From Streptomyces sp. CB09001 (lineage in GTDB: Bacteria > Actinomycetota > Actinomycetes > Streptomycetales > Streptomycetaceae): DNA of 64,000 bases. Of the stretch, positions 36,746 to 47,778 are shown piece after piece. A program made the position numbers and the translations under genes. Position 1 is the stretch's first letter; every line of letters begins with the position of its first letter. The stretch lies in assembly GCF_003369795.1 (NCBI RefSeq), contig NZ_CP026730.1, positions 2,356,001 to 2,420,000 on the forward strand, in the 5' to 3' direction. The notes below the pieces were generated by a model. The model was not told the origin of the DNA and did no database searches. It was given only the letters and a program-made list of their open reading frames with translations.

Positions 36746-38071
36746 ATGCGAGCAGCACGCAGAGGATCGGCCCGCAGGGTGGTGGTCATGGCGGCCATCG
36801 CGTCGCTGGGCGCCGGGCTGCTGGCCGGCTGTGCCGACGACGGGAACGACGAGGACAGCTCGTCGTCCGGCGACAGCAGCGGCAAGACCACGATCACCCT
36901 CGGTCTGTTCGGGACGATGGGCTTCAAGGAAGCCGGTCTCTACGACGAGTACGAGAAGCTCAACCCGGACATCAACATCGAGGAGAACGTCACCGAGCGG
37001 AACGAGAACTACTACCCCGCCCTGGTGAACCACCTCACCACCAACAGCGGCCTCCAGGACGTGCAGGCGATCGAGGTCGGCAACATCGCCGAGGTCGTCG
37101 CCACCCAGGCGGACAAGTTCGAGGACATGTCCAAGGCCGCGGGCGTCCAGAAGACCAACTGGCTCGACTGGAAGTGGCAGCAGGCCACCACCAAGGACGG
37201 CGCCACGATCGGCCTCGGCACCGACATCGGCCCGATGGCCATCTGCTACCGCACGGACCTGTTCAAGAAGGCCGGCCTGCCGACCGACCGCGACGAGGTC
37301 TCCAAGCTGTGGGCCGGTGACTGGAACAAGTTCATCGAGACCGGCGAGAAGTACAAGGACGGTGCCGGCAAGGACACCTACTTCATGGACTCTCCCGGCG
37401 GTCTGATCAACGCCATCCTCAGCAGTGAGGACGAGAAGTTCTACAACGCCGCCGGCGAGGTCATCTACAAGACCAACCCGGCCGTCAAGGACGCCTTCGA
37501 CCTGACCGCCGAGGCGGCCGAGAAGGGGCTGGTCCAGTCGCAGACCCAGTTCCAGCCGGCCTGGGACCAGACCATCTCCAACAGTCTGTTCGCCACCGTC
37601 GCCTGCCCGCCGTGGATGCTCGGCACCATCAAGGCCAAGTCCCAGCCGGACTCCGCCGGCAAGTGGGACGTCGCCCAGGCCCCGAAGGCCGGCAACTGGG
37701 GCGGCACCTTCCTGGGCGTGCCCAAGAGCGGCAAGCACGTGAAGGAGGCGCAGAAGCTGGTCACCTGGCTGACCGCGCCCGAGCAGCAGGCGAAGCTCTT
37801 CTCGAAGATGGGCAGCTTCCCGAGCGCGCCCGCCGCGTACAAGCTCCCCCAGGTGACCGGCGGCAAGAACGACATGACCGGTGACGCGCCGATCGGCGAG
37901 CTGTTCGCCAAGGCCGCGGAGCAGATCCCGACCCAGGTGATCGGCCCGAAGGACCAGATCGTCCAGCAGGGTCTGACCGACAACGGCGTCATCCTCGTCA
38001 CCCAGGGCAAGTCGGCCAAGGACGCGTGGGACAACGCTGTGAAGACCATCGACAACAACCTGGAGAAGTGA
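36746..38071 (+). CDS. cebE: cello-oligosaccharide-binding lipoprotein CebE
   Basis: 441-residue extracytoplasmic solute-binding lipoprotein (family 1). Signal MRAARRGSARRVVVMAAIASLG with lipobox LLAGC (Cys about 28), then an acidic/Ser linker. Mature part: TITLGLFGTMGFKEAGLYDEYE, IEVGNIAEVVATQADKF, ACPPWMLGTIKAKS and GVPKSGKHVKEAQKLVTWLT. Binds cellobiose/cellotriose for the CebFG permease by homology. AGGAGG 5 nt before ATG 36746. CebR box upstream. Confidence 0.93.
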   Translation: MRAARRGSARRVVVMAAIASLGAGLLAGCADDGNDEDSSSSGDSSGKTTITLGLFGTMGFKEAGLYDEYEKLNPDINIEENVTERNENYYPALVNHLTTNSGLQDVQAIEVGNIAEVVATQADKFEDMSKAAGVQKTNWLDWKWQQATTKDGATIGLGTDIGPMAICYRTDLFKKAGLPTDRDEVSKLWAGDWNKFIETGEKYKDGAGKDTYFMDSPGGLINAILSSEDEKFYNAAGEVIYKTNPAVKDAFDLTAEAAEKGLVQSQTQFQPAWDQTISNSLFATVACPPWMLGTIKAKSQPDSAGKWDVAQAPKAGNWGGTFLGVPKSGKHVKEAQKLVTWLTAPEQQAKLFSKMGSFPSAPAAYKLPQVTGGKNDMTGDAPIGELFAKAAEQIPTQVIGPKDQIVQQGLTDNGVILVTQGKSAKDAWDNAVKTIDNNLEK

Positions 38072-38076
38072 CCGGA

Positions 38077-39090
38077 ATGACCACCCGGCACGACACCGCC
38101 GCGTCCCCCGTCAAGGGGGGCGCGGCCCCGGGCCGCCCGCCCGGCGGCAGGGCGTCCGCGGAGGCGGACCGCAGGAAGCGGGCCAAGCTCTCCCGCCGCT
38201 GGCAGCGGGACATGCGCTGGAGCCCGTACGCGTTCGTCTCGCCGTTCTTCCTGCTCTTCCTCGCTTTCGGCCTGTTCCCGCTGATCTACACCGGCTGGGC
38301 CTCGCTGCACACGGTGGAGCTGACCGCGCCCACCGACATGCAGTGGACGGGTCTGGACAACTACACCCGGATCTTCGACGACGAGTTCTTCTGGAACGCC
38401 GCGAAGAACACGCTGTGGATCGGCGTCATCTCCACGGTGCCGCAGCTGCTGATGGCGATGGGCCTCGCGCACATCCTCAACTACAAGCTGCGTGCCTCGA
38501 CCTTCTACCGGGTCGTGATGCTGGCGCCGTACGCGACGTCGATCGCCGCGGCCTCGCTGGTCTTCGTGCTGCTCTTCGGCCGTGACTACGGCATGATCAA
38601 CTGGGTCCTCGACATGGTGGGCCTGGACAAGATCGACTGGCAGAACGGCTCGTGGTCGTCCAAGTTCGCCGTGTCCACGATCGTCATCTGGCGCTGGACC
38701 GGCTACAACGCGCTGATCTACCTGGCCGCGATGCAGGCGATCCCGCAGGACCTGTACGAGTCGGCGGCGCTGGACGGCGCCAGCCGCTGGCGGCAGTTCA
38801 TCCACGTCACGCTGCCCTCGCTGCGTCCCACGATCCTGTTCACCGTCGTGGTGTCGACCATCGGCGCCTCGCAGGTCTTCGGCGAGCCGCTGCTCTTCGA
38901 CGCCAACAAGGGCGCCTCGGGCGGCTCCCAGCACCAGTTCCAGACGCTCGGCCTGTACCTGTACGAGCAGGGCTGGGTCAACCAGCACCTGGGCCGCGCC
39001 TCCGCGATCGCCTGGGCGATGTTCCTGATCCTGATCGTGATCGGGATCCTCAACGCCGTCATCTCGCGCCGGCTGCGCGCCAGTAGTTAA
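38077..39090 (+). CDS. cebF: ABC sugar permease CebF
   Basis: 337-residue inner-membrane permease (MalF type) with six main TM helices after a polar 50-residue N-terminus. The EAA loop that docks the ATPase reads [21 protein letters not shown] (about 225-245). Begins 5 nt after the cebE stop. No ATPase gene is nearby; Streptomyces sugar systems commonly use the shared ATPase MsiK. Confidence 0.93.
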   Translation: MTTRHDTAASPVKGGAAPGRPPGGRASAEADRRKRAKLSRRWQRDMRWSPYAFVSPFFLLFLAFGLFPLIYTGWASLHTVELTAPTDMQWTGLDNYTRIFDDEFFWNAAKNTLWIGVISTVPQLLMAMGLAHILNYKLRASTFYRVVMLAPYATSIAAASLVFVLLFGRDYGMINWVLDMVGLDKIDWQNGSWSSKFAVSTIVIWRWTGYNALIYLAAMQAIPQDLYESAALDGASRWRQFIHVTLPSLRPTILFTVVVSTIGASQVFGEPLLFDANKGASGGSQHQFQTLGLYLYEQGWVNQHLGRASAIAWAMFLILIVIGILNAVISRRLRASS

Positions 39091-39102
39091 GGAGAACCGG
39101 CC

Positions 39103-40014
39103 GTGACGACGACCATGACGAAACCCCCGGCCGACGCGGCACCCGAGCCGCCCCGGCGGGGCCGACGACGTTCCAAGGCGGCCCGGGCCGGCGGCACGCT
39201 GCACGCCGGGCCGATCGCCTACATCATCCTCGCCCTGTTCACCATCGGCTCGCTGTTCCCGCTGGTGTGGACGGCGATCGCCGCCTCGCGCGACAACCAG
39301 CGGCTCGCCCAGACGCCACCGCCGTTCTGGTTCGGCGGGAACCTGTTCGACAAGCTGGAGATCGCCTGGAACGACGCCAACCTCGGCGAGGCGTTCCTCA
39401 ACACCACCATCGTGGCCGGGATCTCGGCGTGCACGATCGTCTTCCTGTCGACGGTCGCCGGGTTCGCCTTCGCCAAGCTGCGCTTCCGCGGGCGGGGCGC
39501 GCTGATGCTGATCGTCATCGGCACGATGATGGTGCCGCCGCAGCTCAGCATCATTCCGCTGTACATGATGGTCGCGAAGCTGGACTGGTCCGACCAGTTG
39601 CAGGCGGTGATCCTGCCGTCCCTGGTGAACGCGTTCGGCGTGTTCTTCATGCGGCAGTACCTGCTCCAGGCGTTGCCGGACGAGATCATCGAGGCCGCGC
39701 GCGTGGACGGCGCCAGCAGCTGGCGCGTGATGTGGCACGTGGTGTTCCCGGCGGCCCGGCCCGCGATGGCCGTGCTCGGCATGCTGATGTTCGTGCAGTC
39801 CTGGAACGACTTCCTGTGGCCCTTCCTGGTGCTGACGCAGAACGGCAGTCCGACCGTGCAGGTCGCGCTCGCCGGACTGGGCCGCGGCTACACCCCGGAC
39901 CAGTCCCTGATCATGGCCGGCGCGCTGCTCGGCACGCTGCCACTGCTCCTGGTGTTCGCGATCTTCGGCAAGCAGATCGTGGGCGGCATCATGCAGGGCG
40001 CCGTCAAGGGCTGA
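39103..40014 (+). CDS. cebG: ABC sugar permease CebG
   Basis: 303-residue MalG-type permease. Six TM helices; EAA loop [20 protein letters not shown] (about 200-220) followed by [16 protein letters not shown] 39103 has GGAGA at good spacing, 12 nt after cebF. Pairs with CebF for cello-oligosaccharide import. Confidence 0.93.
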   Translation: MTTTMTKPPADAAPEPPRRGRRRSKAARAGGTLHAGPIAYIILALFTIGSLFPLVWTAIAASRDNQRLAQTPPPFWFGGNLFDKLEIAWNDANLGEAFLNTTIVAGISACTIVFLSTVAGFAFAKLRFRGRGALMLIVIGTMMVPPQLSIIPLYMMVAKLDWSDQLQAVILPSLVNAFGVFFMRQYLLQALPDEIIEAARVDGASSWRVMWHVVFPAARPAMAVLGMLMFVQSWNDFLWPFLVLTQNGSPTVQVALAGLGRGYTPDQSLIMAGALLGTLPLLLVFAIFGKQIVGGIMQGAVKG

Positions 40015-40144
40015 CCCCTCACCCCCGGGGCCGGGCCACCGCCCCCGGCCCCCTTCCCCCCTCGTCCTTCTTACTCGTCGGTCCAGCGCGTCGGTCCTCG
40101 GGCCGGTCCCCCCGGGACCCGCCCGGACCCGCCACGACCTGCTA

Positions 40145-40157
40145 TGGGAGCGCTTCC

Positions 40158-40158
<1 letters not shown>
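40145..40158. promoter_or_regulatory. second CebR box, overlapping the bglC ribosome site
   Basis: TGGGAGCGCTTCCA differs from the perfect box at one base. The GGGAG in it is also the bglC Shine-Dalgarno, and the final A is the first base of its ATG, so CebR bound here would block transcript elongation or a promoter just upstream. Confidence 0.85.
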
Positions 40159-41600
<1,442 letters not shown>

Positions 41601-41631
41601 CCCCCACGGGGAGTCGGCACACGGTCGGTGG

Positions 41632-41670
41632 CGGGGCGCGGCATTCCACGGGGGGATGCCGCGCCCCGCG
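41632..41670. terminator. terminator between bglC and the chitinase gene
   Basis: Perfect 14-bp stem GCGGGGCGCGGCAT / ATGCCGCGCCCCGC with an 11-nt loop, between convergent genes; likely bidirectional. Confidence 0.85.
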
Positions 41671-41714
41671 CGTAGGGCCGGTGTGGGGCCCGGCCCTACG
41701 GGAGGAGCCCGGCC

Positions 41715-43178
41715 CTACTTGTAGGCGGCGAGGGCCTTGGCGAAGGCGTTCGGCTCCTGGTCGACGGAGCTGCAGGTGGCGTCGGCGGAGGGCTTCGGGC
41801 CGCCGGGGCAGGCCTTGTCGCGGGTCGCGGACCACATGGACAGCGCACCCAGGCCCTTGGACTTCGCGAACTCCACGAGCTGGGTGGCGTCCTCCACCTC
41901 GAAGACCTCGGAGGCGACGTCGTTGACGCCGATCATCGGCGTGACGGCGACCGTCTTCCAGGCGTCCGCGTCGGACCGGCCGAGGACGCCCTTGATCTGG
42001 GCCTGGGTGGCGGTGGCGGCCTGCTCGGCGTAGGTGCCCATGTCGCCGCTGTACGCGGGGCCGTAGTCCATCGCCATGATGTTGACGGCGTCGATGTCCA
42101 CGCCGTTCTTCTTCGCGTCGGCGAGGAGGTCGACGCCCGCCTGGGTGAGGCCCTCGGGCATCACCGGGAGGGTGAAGGAGACGTCCAGGCCGGGGTGCTG
42201 CTTCTGGAGCGCGGCGATGGCCTGGGCGCGGCGGGTGTTGGCGGCCGTGTCGGGCAGCGCCCCGCCCTCGACGTCGAAGTCGACCTTGGTGAGCTGGTAT
42301 GCGTCGACGACCTTGCCGTACGCCGCCGCCAGCGCGTCGGCCGACGTGCAGGTGGTGCCCAGTTCGGAGCCGGAGGCGCCGCCGAAGGAGACGCGGACGT
42401 CGCCGCCCTTCGCGCGCAGGGCGCCTATCTGGTTGGCGACCGCGTCCCTGCCGAGGTCGGTGACGCCGCCCCACTTGGGGGTGCAGCCGCCGCCGTCGGT
42501 GACGAAGGCGAGGTTGTACTCCTTGACGCCGGTCGCCGCGGAGTGCGCGAGCAGGTCGAAGGCCGGGTAGAGGGAGGTGTCGACGTACGGCGCGAAGCCG
42601 GCGCCCGCTTCGGTGCCGTTGCCGGGGGTGCCGGTGGGTGCCGGGGTGGTGGGGGCGCCGGTCGGGGTCGGCTCGGCGGTGTCCGTCGCCGTGGGGGTCG
42701 GCGTCGGGGCCGGGGGCTGGGTGGGGCGGCCGCTGGGCTCGGGGGTGGCACCGTCGTCCGCCGAGCACGCGGCGTCGTCGACGAGGCAACCCGTCGGGTC
42801 GGCGGTGCCGTTGACGACGAAGCCGACCGTGACGGACTCGCCGGCCTTCAGCCCGTCCGTGTCCCACTTGGGCGGGGTCACGGTGACGTGCTGCCCGTCG
42901 GCCTTCGACTCGGCGTTCCACAGCGAGCCGAGGTTCGCACCGGAGGGCAGGTCGAACTCCAGGGTCCAGTCGGCCTTCGCCTGCCCGCTGGTGTTGGTGA
43001 CGACGTACTGGGCGGTGTAGCCCGTGGACCACTGGCTGGTCTTCGTGTACGCGGCGCCGACCGCCGCCGCCTGCGCGGTGCTGGTGAACAGCAGCGCCCC
43101 GCCACCGGCCACGGCCGCCGCGACGAGGGCGCCGATCGCCTTGTTCCTGCCACTGACCTTGCGTCGGTGCGTGCGCAT
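41715..43178 (-). CDS. secreted chitinase-like GH18 with CBM2
   Basis: 487-residue extracellular glycosidase. Signal peptide MRTHRRKVSGRNKAIGALVAA to about residue 38. CBM2 carbohydrate-binding module at about 40-140 (YTKTSQWSTGYTAQYVVTN, TPPKWDTDGLKAGESVTVGF). Thr/Pro linker at about 150-190. GH18 barrel with RVSFGGASG and the catalytic LTKVDFDVEGG (DxxDxDxE-type, here DFDVE) and C-terminal MWSATRDKACPGG. The acid Glu is kept. A GTG at 43202 is in frame but ATG 43178 starts the signal. Likely acts on chitin; cellulose binding by CBM2 is possible. Confidence 0.9.
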   Translation of the reverse strand: MRTHRRKVSGRNKAIGALVAAAVAGGGALLFTSTAQAAAVGAAYTKTSQWSTGYTAQYVVTNTSGQAKADWTLEFDLPSGANLGSLWNAESKADGQHVTVTPPKWDTDGLKAGESVTVGFVVNGTADPTGCLVDDAACSADDGATPEPSGRPTQPPAPTPTPTATDTAEPTPTGAPTTPAPTGTPGNGTEAGAGFAPYVDTSLYPAFDLLAHSAATGVKEYNLAFVTDGGGCTPKWGGVTDLGRDAVANQIGALRAKGGDVRVSFGGASGSELGTTCTSADALAAAYGKVVDAYQLTKVDFDVEGGALPDTAANTRRAQAIAALQKQHPGLDVSFTLPVMPEGLTQAGVDLLADAKKNGVDIDAVNIMAMDYGPAYSGDMGTYAEQAATATQAQIKGVLGRSDADAWKTVAVTPMIGVNDVASEVFEVEDATQLVEFAKSKGLGALSMWSATRDKACPGGPKPSADATCSSVDQEPNAFAKALAAYK

Positions 43179-43338
43179 CACGTGCCTGCCTTCGCTGTTC
43201 ACGGTGCCCCCGGCGGCGGGCCGACGGGGGCGGGGTGGGGGTGCGGCAGCACGCTAGCGACCCCGAATCGGGCAAAGAGCCTGATCCGGACGGGGGTTGG
43301 CGATCTTAGGGTGGGCTTAAGGAAGAGATCGGGGCCGA

Positions 43339-44763
43339 TTAATGGTCGCGGCCGGCCGGGGCCGCCGGAGCCGGTGCCGGTGCACGGCTCTGCCTGCGTC
43401 GGCGTACGGCCCCCCGGTGCCCGCGCCGGGCCGGGGCCGTCCGCCCGTCCAGCTGGATCCAGATCCGCACCTCGGTACCGCCCAGCACGGAGGCGCCGAT
43501 GCGGACGTCGCCGCCGGTCGACTCCGCCATCCGGCGCACGATGTCCAGGCCGAGCCCGGTCGACCCGTCGGTGCCCGAACCCCGGCCGCGGGCCATCGCC
43601 GCCTCGGGGTCGGGGATGCCGGTGCCGGCGTCGGAGACGAGCACGATCACCGCGTCCTCGCCGTTGTGCAGGTCGACGGCGAAGGCGGTGCCCTCGGCGG
43701 TGTGCCGGAAGACGTTGCCGAGCAGCGCGTCGAGGGAAGCGGCCAGGTCGGTGCGGGCCACGGGTATCCGCACCGGCCGGTCGGCGCCGGCCACCCGCCA
43801 CTTGCGGCCCTCGTCCTCGGCCAGTGCCGACCAGAACCCCATCCGCTCCCGGACCACCTCGGCCGCGTCGCATCCGGCGCCGGGTCCGGCGACGGCCGTC
43901 TGCGGCTTGGCGTCCCGGGCGGTGCGGATGATCGTGTCGACCTCGCGCTCCAACTGCTCGACGGCGGCCCGGGTCTGCTCGGCTGCGGGGCCGTCGCCGA
44001 GCGAGGCCGCGTTGAGGCGCAGCACGGTCAGCGGGGTGCGCAGGCGGTGGGACAGGTCGGCGGCCAGCTCCCGTTCGTTGGCGAGGAGTTGCACGACCTG
44101 GTCGGCCATGGAGTTGAACGCCACCGCGGCGCGCCGCAGTTCGTCCGGCCCCTCCACGGGCACCCGCGCGCCGAGCCTCCCCTCCCCCAGTTCGTGCGCG
44201 CCCTCGACCAGGCGCCGGGCGGGCTGCACCATCCGGACGCCCAGCCGGTCGGCGACCGCGACCGAGCCGACGATCAGGGCGGCGCCGACCGCGGCGAGCA
44301 CCGCCCAGGCCGTGCCGACGCCGTTGGTCACCTCGGACTCGGGCACGTACACCTCGACGACGGCGATCTCGCCGGAGCTGAGGGCGACCGGCTGGAGCAG
44401 GGTGGAACCGCCGCCCACCTCGGTGGTGGAGGCCCGCCCCATCCGCCGGACGGCGGCGATGTCCTCGTCGGTGGCCCGCTGCCGCCCGATGTCGGCGGCG
44501 CCGCCGCCGTCCGCACCGGCACCGGACGCGGGTATGTGCACGGCCATCCCGGCGTCCGAACCGGCGGAGGCGACGACCCGCTCCAGTTGCTCGCGGTCGG
44601 TGGTGATGGACAGCGCCGGGGCGACGGCGGCGGCCTCCCGTTCGGCGTTGGAGAAGGCGCGGTCGCGGGCCATCTCCCGGATGACGAGTCCGAGGGGCAC
44701 GGCGAAGGCGACCACGACCATCGCGGTGACCGCCAGCGAGACCTTGACCAGGGCCCATCTCAT
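43339..44763 (-). CDS. sensor histidine kinase
   Basis: 474-residue membrane kinase. TM1 at about 8-30, extracytoplasmic sensor to about 150 with a Gly/Ala-rich patch, TM2 at about 155-178, HAMP (RMVQPARRLVEGAHELGEGR), DHp with phospho-acceptor His in ELAADLSHRLRTPLTVLRL, and a CA domain (LDALLGNVFRHTAEG N-box, VSDAGTGIPD, GSTGLGLDIVRRMAE). A C-terminal Arg/Pro tail is likely disordered. Start overlaps the response regulator stop (ATGA). The signal is unknown. Confidence 0.92.
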   Translation of the reverse strand: MRWALVKVSLAVTAMVVVAFAVPLGLVIREMARDRAFSNAEREAAAVAPALSITTDREQLERVVASAGSDAGMAVHIPASGAGADGGGAADIGRQRATDEDIAAVRRMGRASTTEVGGGSTLLQPVALSSGEIAVVEVYVPESEVTNGVGTAWAVLAAVGAALIVGSVAVADRLGVRMVQPARRLVEGAHELGEGRLGARVPVEGPDELRRAAVAFNSMADQVVQLLANERELAADLSHRLRTPLTVLRLNAASLGDGPAAEQTRAAVEQLEREVDTIIRTARDAKPQTAVAGPGAGCDAAEVVRERMGFWSALAEDEGRKWRVAGADRPVRIPVARTDLAASLDALLGNVFRHTAEGTAFAVDLHNGEDAVIVLVSDAGTGIPDPEAAMARGRGSGTDGSTGLGLDIVRRMAESTGGDVRIGASVLGGTEVRIWIQLDGRTAPARRGHRGAVRRRRQSRAPAPAPAAPAGRDH

Positions 44764-45464
44764 CGCGGTGGCTCCAGTCGTGGTGGCTCCAGCTTCACCC
44801 CGACGCCGCGCAGGGTGTGCAGATAGCGCGGCCGGGCCGCGGTCTCGCCCAGTTTGCGCCGCAGCCAGGACAGGTGGACGTCGATGGTCTGGTCGTCGCC
44901 GTAGGACTGCTGCCAGACCTCGGCGAGCAGTTCCTTGCGGGGCACCACGACCCCGGGGCGGCCGGCCAGGAAGGCGAGCAGGTCGAACTCGCGGCGGGTC
45001 AGGTCGAGGGCGGTGCCGTCCAGTTCGGCCTGGCGGCGCAGTGGGTCGACGGTGAGGCCGCCGACCCTGAGGACGGTCGGCGGCGCCGCCTCCGCGGAGC
45101 CGCCGCGCGCGCGGCGCAGTACGGCCGCCATCCGGGCCGACAGGTGCTCGACGGAGAAGGGCTTGGTGAGGTAGTCGTCCGCGCCCGCGTTCAACAGTCG
45201 TACGACCTCCGCCTCGTCGTCCCGGGCGGTGGCGACGATCACCGGTACGTCGGTGATGCCGCGCAGCATCTTCAGCGCCTCGGAGCCGTCCAGGTCGGGC
45301 AGTCCGAGGTCCAGGATCACCACGTCGAACCGGAAATGGGCGACCTCGCGCAGCGCCTCCAGTGCCGTGCCCACGCTGCGCACGGTGTGCGAGGCGTCGG
45401 TCAGCTGCCGGATGAGCGCCGACCGTACGAACTGGTCGTCCTCGACCACGAGCACACTTGCCAT
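44760..45464 (-). CDS. OmpR-family response regulator
   Basis: 234-residue regulator. Receiver domain with acidic pocket VEDD, phospho-Asp in VVILDLGLPDLDG (about 52), Thr in IVATARD and Lys in YLTKPFSVE. OmpR/PhoB winged helix at about 130-225 (LTRREFDLLAFLAGRPGVVV, TIDVHLSWLRRKLGE, LHTLRGVGVKLEPP). Forms a pair with the downstream kinase through ATGA overlap. ATG 45464. Confidence 0.93.
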   Translation of the reverse strand: MASVLVVEDDQFVRSALIRQLTDASHTVRSVGTALEALREVAHFRFDVVILDLGLPDLDGSEALKMLRGITDVPVIVATARDDEAEVVRLLNAGADDYLTKPFSVEHLSARMAAVLRRARGGSAEAAPPTVLRVGGLTVDPLRRQAELDGTALDLTRREFDLLAFLAGRPGVVVPRKELLAEVWQQSYGDDQTIDVHLSWLRRKLGETAARPRYLHTLRGVGVKLEPPRLEPPR

Positions 45465-45575
45465 GGGCGGCACCGTACGCCATGCGGACCAACCCGGTCC
45501 GGGCCTGTGGACAACTCCGTCCGGGCCCGCTTCACACCCCTGTTCGCGCGACACGCGTGGGGCGGGTGAGGCAGT

Positions 45576-46160
45576 ATGGCCGCGATGCGCAGAGGACTCG
45601 TCCACGTGATCGCCTGGCTGCTCGCCACCGGCGCCGCGGTCACCCTGTCGTGGTGGGGCGTCCACACGGTGATGGCGGGCACGGCCTACGACGCCCCCCG
45701 CGCGCTGCCCATCACGGCGGCCGACGCGGGCGTACGGGACGGGCAGGACGACGACGGGGAGTCCCTGGCGTCGTCCACCAGCCAGCCCTCTTCCACGCCG
45801 TCGACGTCGCCGTCGCCGTCGGGCAGCGCGTCGCCGACGCCGAGCGGGACGTCGCGCGAACCCGGCCCCGCCCCGGCGCGCACCACGCCGTCCGGCGCGC
45901 CGCCCGAGGACCCGGCGAGCCCCGCGCCCGACACGTCCGGCGAGGTCAAGAGCTACGACACCGACGGGGGCCGCGCGGTGTTCGACCTCGGTACGTCGTC
46001 CGCGTCGCTGGTGTCCGCCACACCGGGGACGGGCTGGTCGATGCAGGTGTGGAAGACGGAGTCGTGGATCCGGGTCGAGTTCACCTCGGGCGCGGACCGG
46101 GTGTCGGTGTTCTGCACCTGGCACGACGGACCGCCGCGAGTGGAGATCGGCAGCTACTGA
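45576..46160 (+). CDS. secreted or membrane-anchored Ser/Pro-rich protein
   Basis: 194-residue protein: one N-terminal hydrophobic segment (HVIAWLLATGAAVTLSWWGVH, about 9-29), a long low-complexity Ser/Thr/Pro linker (about 65-125), and a small C-terminal domain of about 70 residues (AVFDLGTSSASLVSATPGTGW, EVTSGADRVSVFC-like strands, one Cys) that looks beta-rich. Family unknown to me. Divergent from the two-component system, so it could be a target or accessory; that is inference. ATG 45585 is an alternative start. Confidence 0.75.
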   Translation: MAAMRRGLVHVIAWLLATGAAVTLSWWGVHTVMAGTAYDAPRALPITAADAGVRDGQDDDGESLASSTSQPSSTPSTSPSPSGSASPTPSGTSREPGPAPARTTPSGAPPEDPASPAPDTSGEVKSYDTDGGRAVFDLGTSSASLVSATPGTGWSMQVWKTESWIRVEFTSGADRVSVFCTWHDGPPRVEIGSY

Positions 46161-46171
46161 GGGCGGAGATC

Positions 46172-46205
46172 GCCGGCCGGTGAACCGACGCGACCGGTGG
46201 CCGGC
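46172..46205. terminator. hairpin between convergent genes
   Basis: GCCGGCCGGT pairs with ACCGGTGGCCGGC with a small bulge and an 11-nt loop, 12 nt after the secreted protein's stop and before the end of the convergent gene. Confidence 0.5.
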
Positions 46206-46212
46206 AGGGGGC

Positions 46213-47082
46213 TCACCTGAAGACGGACTCCGGCGGCGCGGGCGAGTCCACCGCCGCCGCGTCCGTCACGGGGTGGGCGCCGCCGGTGAGGTCGGTGAGC
46301 GCACGGCCGTGTTCCACGCGCGCGGGGTGCGGGTCGGAGGCGGCCCGGCGGGTGAGTTCGGCGACCGGCAGCGGGCCGTCGGCGGCGACCAGGATCGCGT
46401 TGCCGAAGCGTTTTCCGCGCAGTACGGCCGGGTCGGCGACGAGGGCGAGCTCGGCGAACCGGGCGGCGGCGGTGGCGATCTGGCCGCGCAGGTGGGCGAG
46501 CGGCGGGCCGTCGGCCAGGTTGGCGGCGTAGACCCCGCCGGGTCCGAGCGCGCGCCGCACCTCGTCGAGGAACTCGGTGGAGGTCAGGTGCGCCGGGGTG
46601 CGCGCCCCGCCGAAGACGTCCGCGACGACGAGGTCCGCCCAGCCGTCGGGCACCTTGGCCAGCCCGGCGCGGGCGTCGGTGGAGCGCACCCGGATCCGCG
46701 CCCCGGGGTCCAGGGGCAGCTCCCGGCGGACCAGTTGGACGAGGGCGGCGTCCCGCTCGACGACCTGCTGGGTGGAGCGGGGGCGGGTGGCGGCGACGTA
46801 GCGGGCGAGGGTGAGGGCACCGCCGCCGAGGTGGACGGCCCGCAGGGGTCGGCCGGGCGGTGCGGCCAGGTCGATGACGTGGCCGATGCGGCGCTGGTAC
46901 TCGAAGGAGAGGTACGCCGGGTCGTCGAGGTCGACGTGCGACTGCGGGGCACCGTCGATCAGCAGCGTCCAGGCCCGGGGCCGGTCGCGGTCGGGCACCA
47001 GCTCGGCGCGTCCCCCGTCGACGTCCTCGACGACGGCTTCGGCGGCAGCGCGCCCGCGGCGGGCGTTCCTGGACTTTCCCAT
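46213..47082 (-). CDS. spermidine synthase-like methyltransferase-fold protein
   Basis: 289-residue Rossmann-fold protein of the spermidine synthase-like family. SAM/dcSAM-type site: AVHLGGGALTLARYVAATRP (motif I), QQVVERDAALVQLVRRE, RSTDARAGLAKVPDGWADLVVADVFGG (motif for substrate Asp) and VYAANLADGPPLAHLRGQI. The N-terminal YQRRIGHVIDL matches the family. Whether it is a true aminopropyltransferase is not decided; many actinobacterial members are orphan. ATG 47082. Confidence 0.8.
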   Translation of the reverse strand: MGKSRNARRGRAAAEAVVEDVDGGRAELVPDRDRPRAWTLLIDGAPQSHVDLDDPAYLSFEYQRRIGHVIDLAAPPGRPLRAVHLGGGALTLARYVAATRPRSTQQVVERDAALVQLVRRELPLDPGARIRVRSTDARAGLAKVPDGWADLVVADVFGGARTPAHLTSTEFLDEVRRALGPGGVYAANLADGPPLAHLRGQIATAAARFAELALVADPAVLRGKRFGNAILVAADGPLPVAELTRRAASDPHPARVEHGRALTDLTGGAHPVTDAAAVDSPAPPESVFR

Positions 47083-47113
47083 CCGCCCATTATCGGGCCG
47101 GGCGCGAAGGCGC

Positions 47114-47494
47114 TCAGCGGCAGCTGTCCGCGGCCCTGATCAGCCGGGCCGCCTCGCCCAGCGCGGCCCGCAGCACCGCGGGGTCGGTCGCCAGGTCCGC
47201 CTCGCCGGGCGGCAGCAGCCAGTCGGAGCCCTCCACGGGCGGCTCGGGCGCCGGGACGATGCTCAGTCCGCGGCCGTCCGTCTCGGTGCAGGTGCTGCCC
47301 GGCACGTCCCAGGCAGCGGCGGTGCCCGGCGGCACCAGGAATCCCAGGGTGTCGCAGCCGTCGTCGTGGAGCACCGGGCCCACCCCCTCACCGGCTCCCC
47401 GCCTGAGGATGTCGACCGCCTCCAGACCCTGCCGGGTCGGCACGGTGACGACGTCACAGGCGTCGCAGGGGGGAACGCTGACGCTGGTGTCCAT
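47114..47494 (-). CDS. conserved small protein, function unknown
   Basis: 126-residue acidic protein with an N-terminal CDACD motif (possible metal site), two further Cys (DDGCDTLGFLVPPG, GSTCTETDGRGLS) and SDWLLPPGEADLATDP near the C-terminus. I do not recognise the family. ATG 47494 is chosen because GGAGG sits 5 nt upstream; an in-frame upstream start is unlikely. 31 nt before the methyltransferase-like gene on the same strand, so probably cotranscribed. Confidence 0.7.
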   Translation of the reverse strand: MDTSVSVPPCDACDVVTVPTRQGLEAVDILRRGAGEGVGPVLHDDGCDTLGFLVPPGTAAAWDVPGSTCTETDGRGLSIVPAPEPPVEGSDWLLPPGEADLATDPAVLRAALGEAARLIRAADSCR

Positions 47495-47778
47495 CCCGGC
47501 CTCCACCACGGAACTCCTCCTCGGACGAGCGGTTCGGGAGTCGGGGGCCTCCCGGTCCACCCGGTTCAACGCGGCGGGCCGTCAACGGCTACGGCCGGGA
47601 GCCGCCGCAAAGGATGGCACTTCATGGCAGATCGTGGATGAGATATCCGGTTTGTAGCCAAACAGCGCGTGGCCGCTCCGTCACAGCCGGTACGTTCTTG
47701 CTCGCCGGAAACAGGGCAGCCAGCCTTGCTCGCCCTCTTCCCGGCATGGTTCGACGGTTCGCACGAGAGGACCCGGCC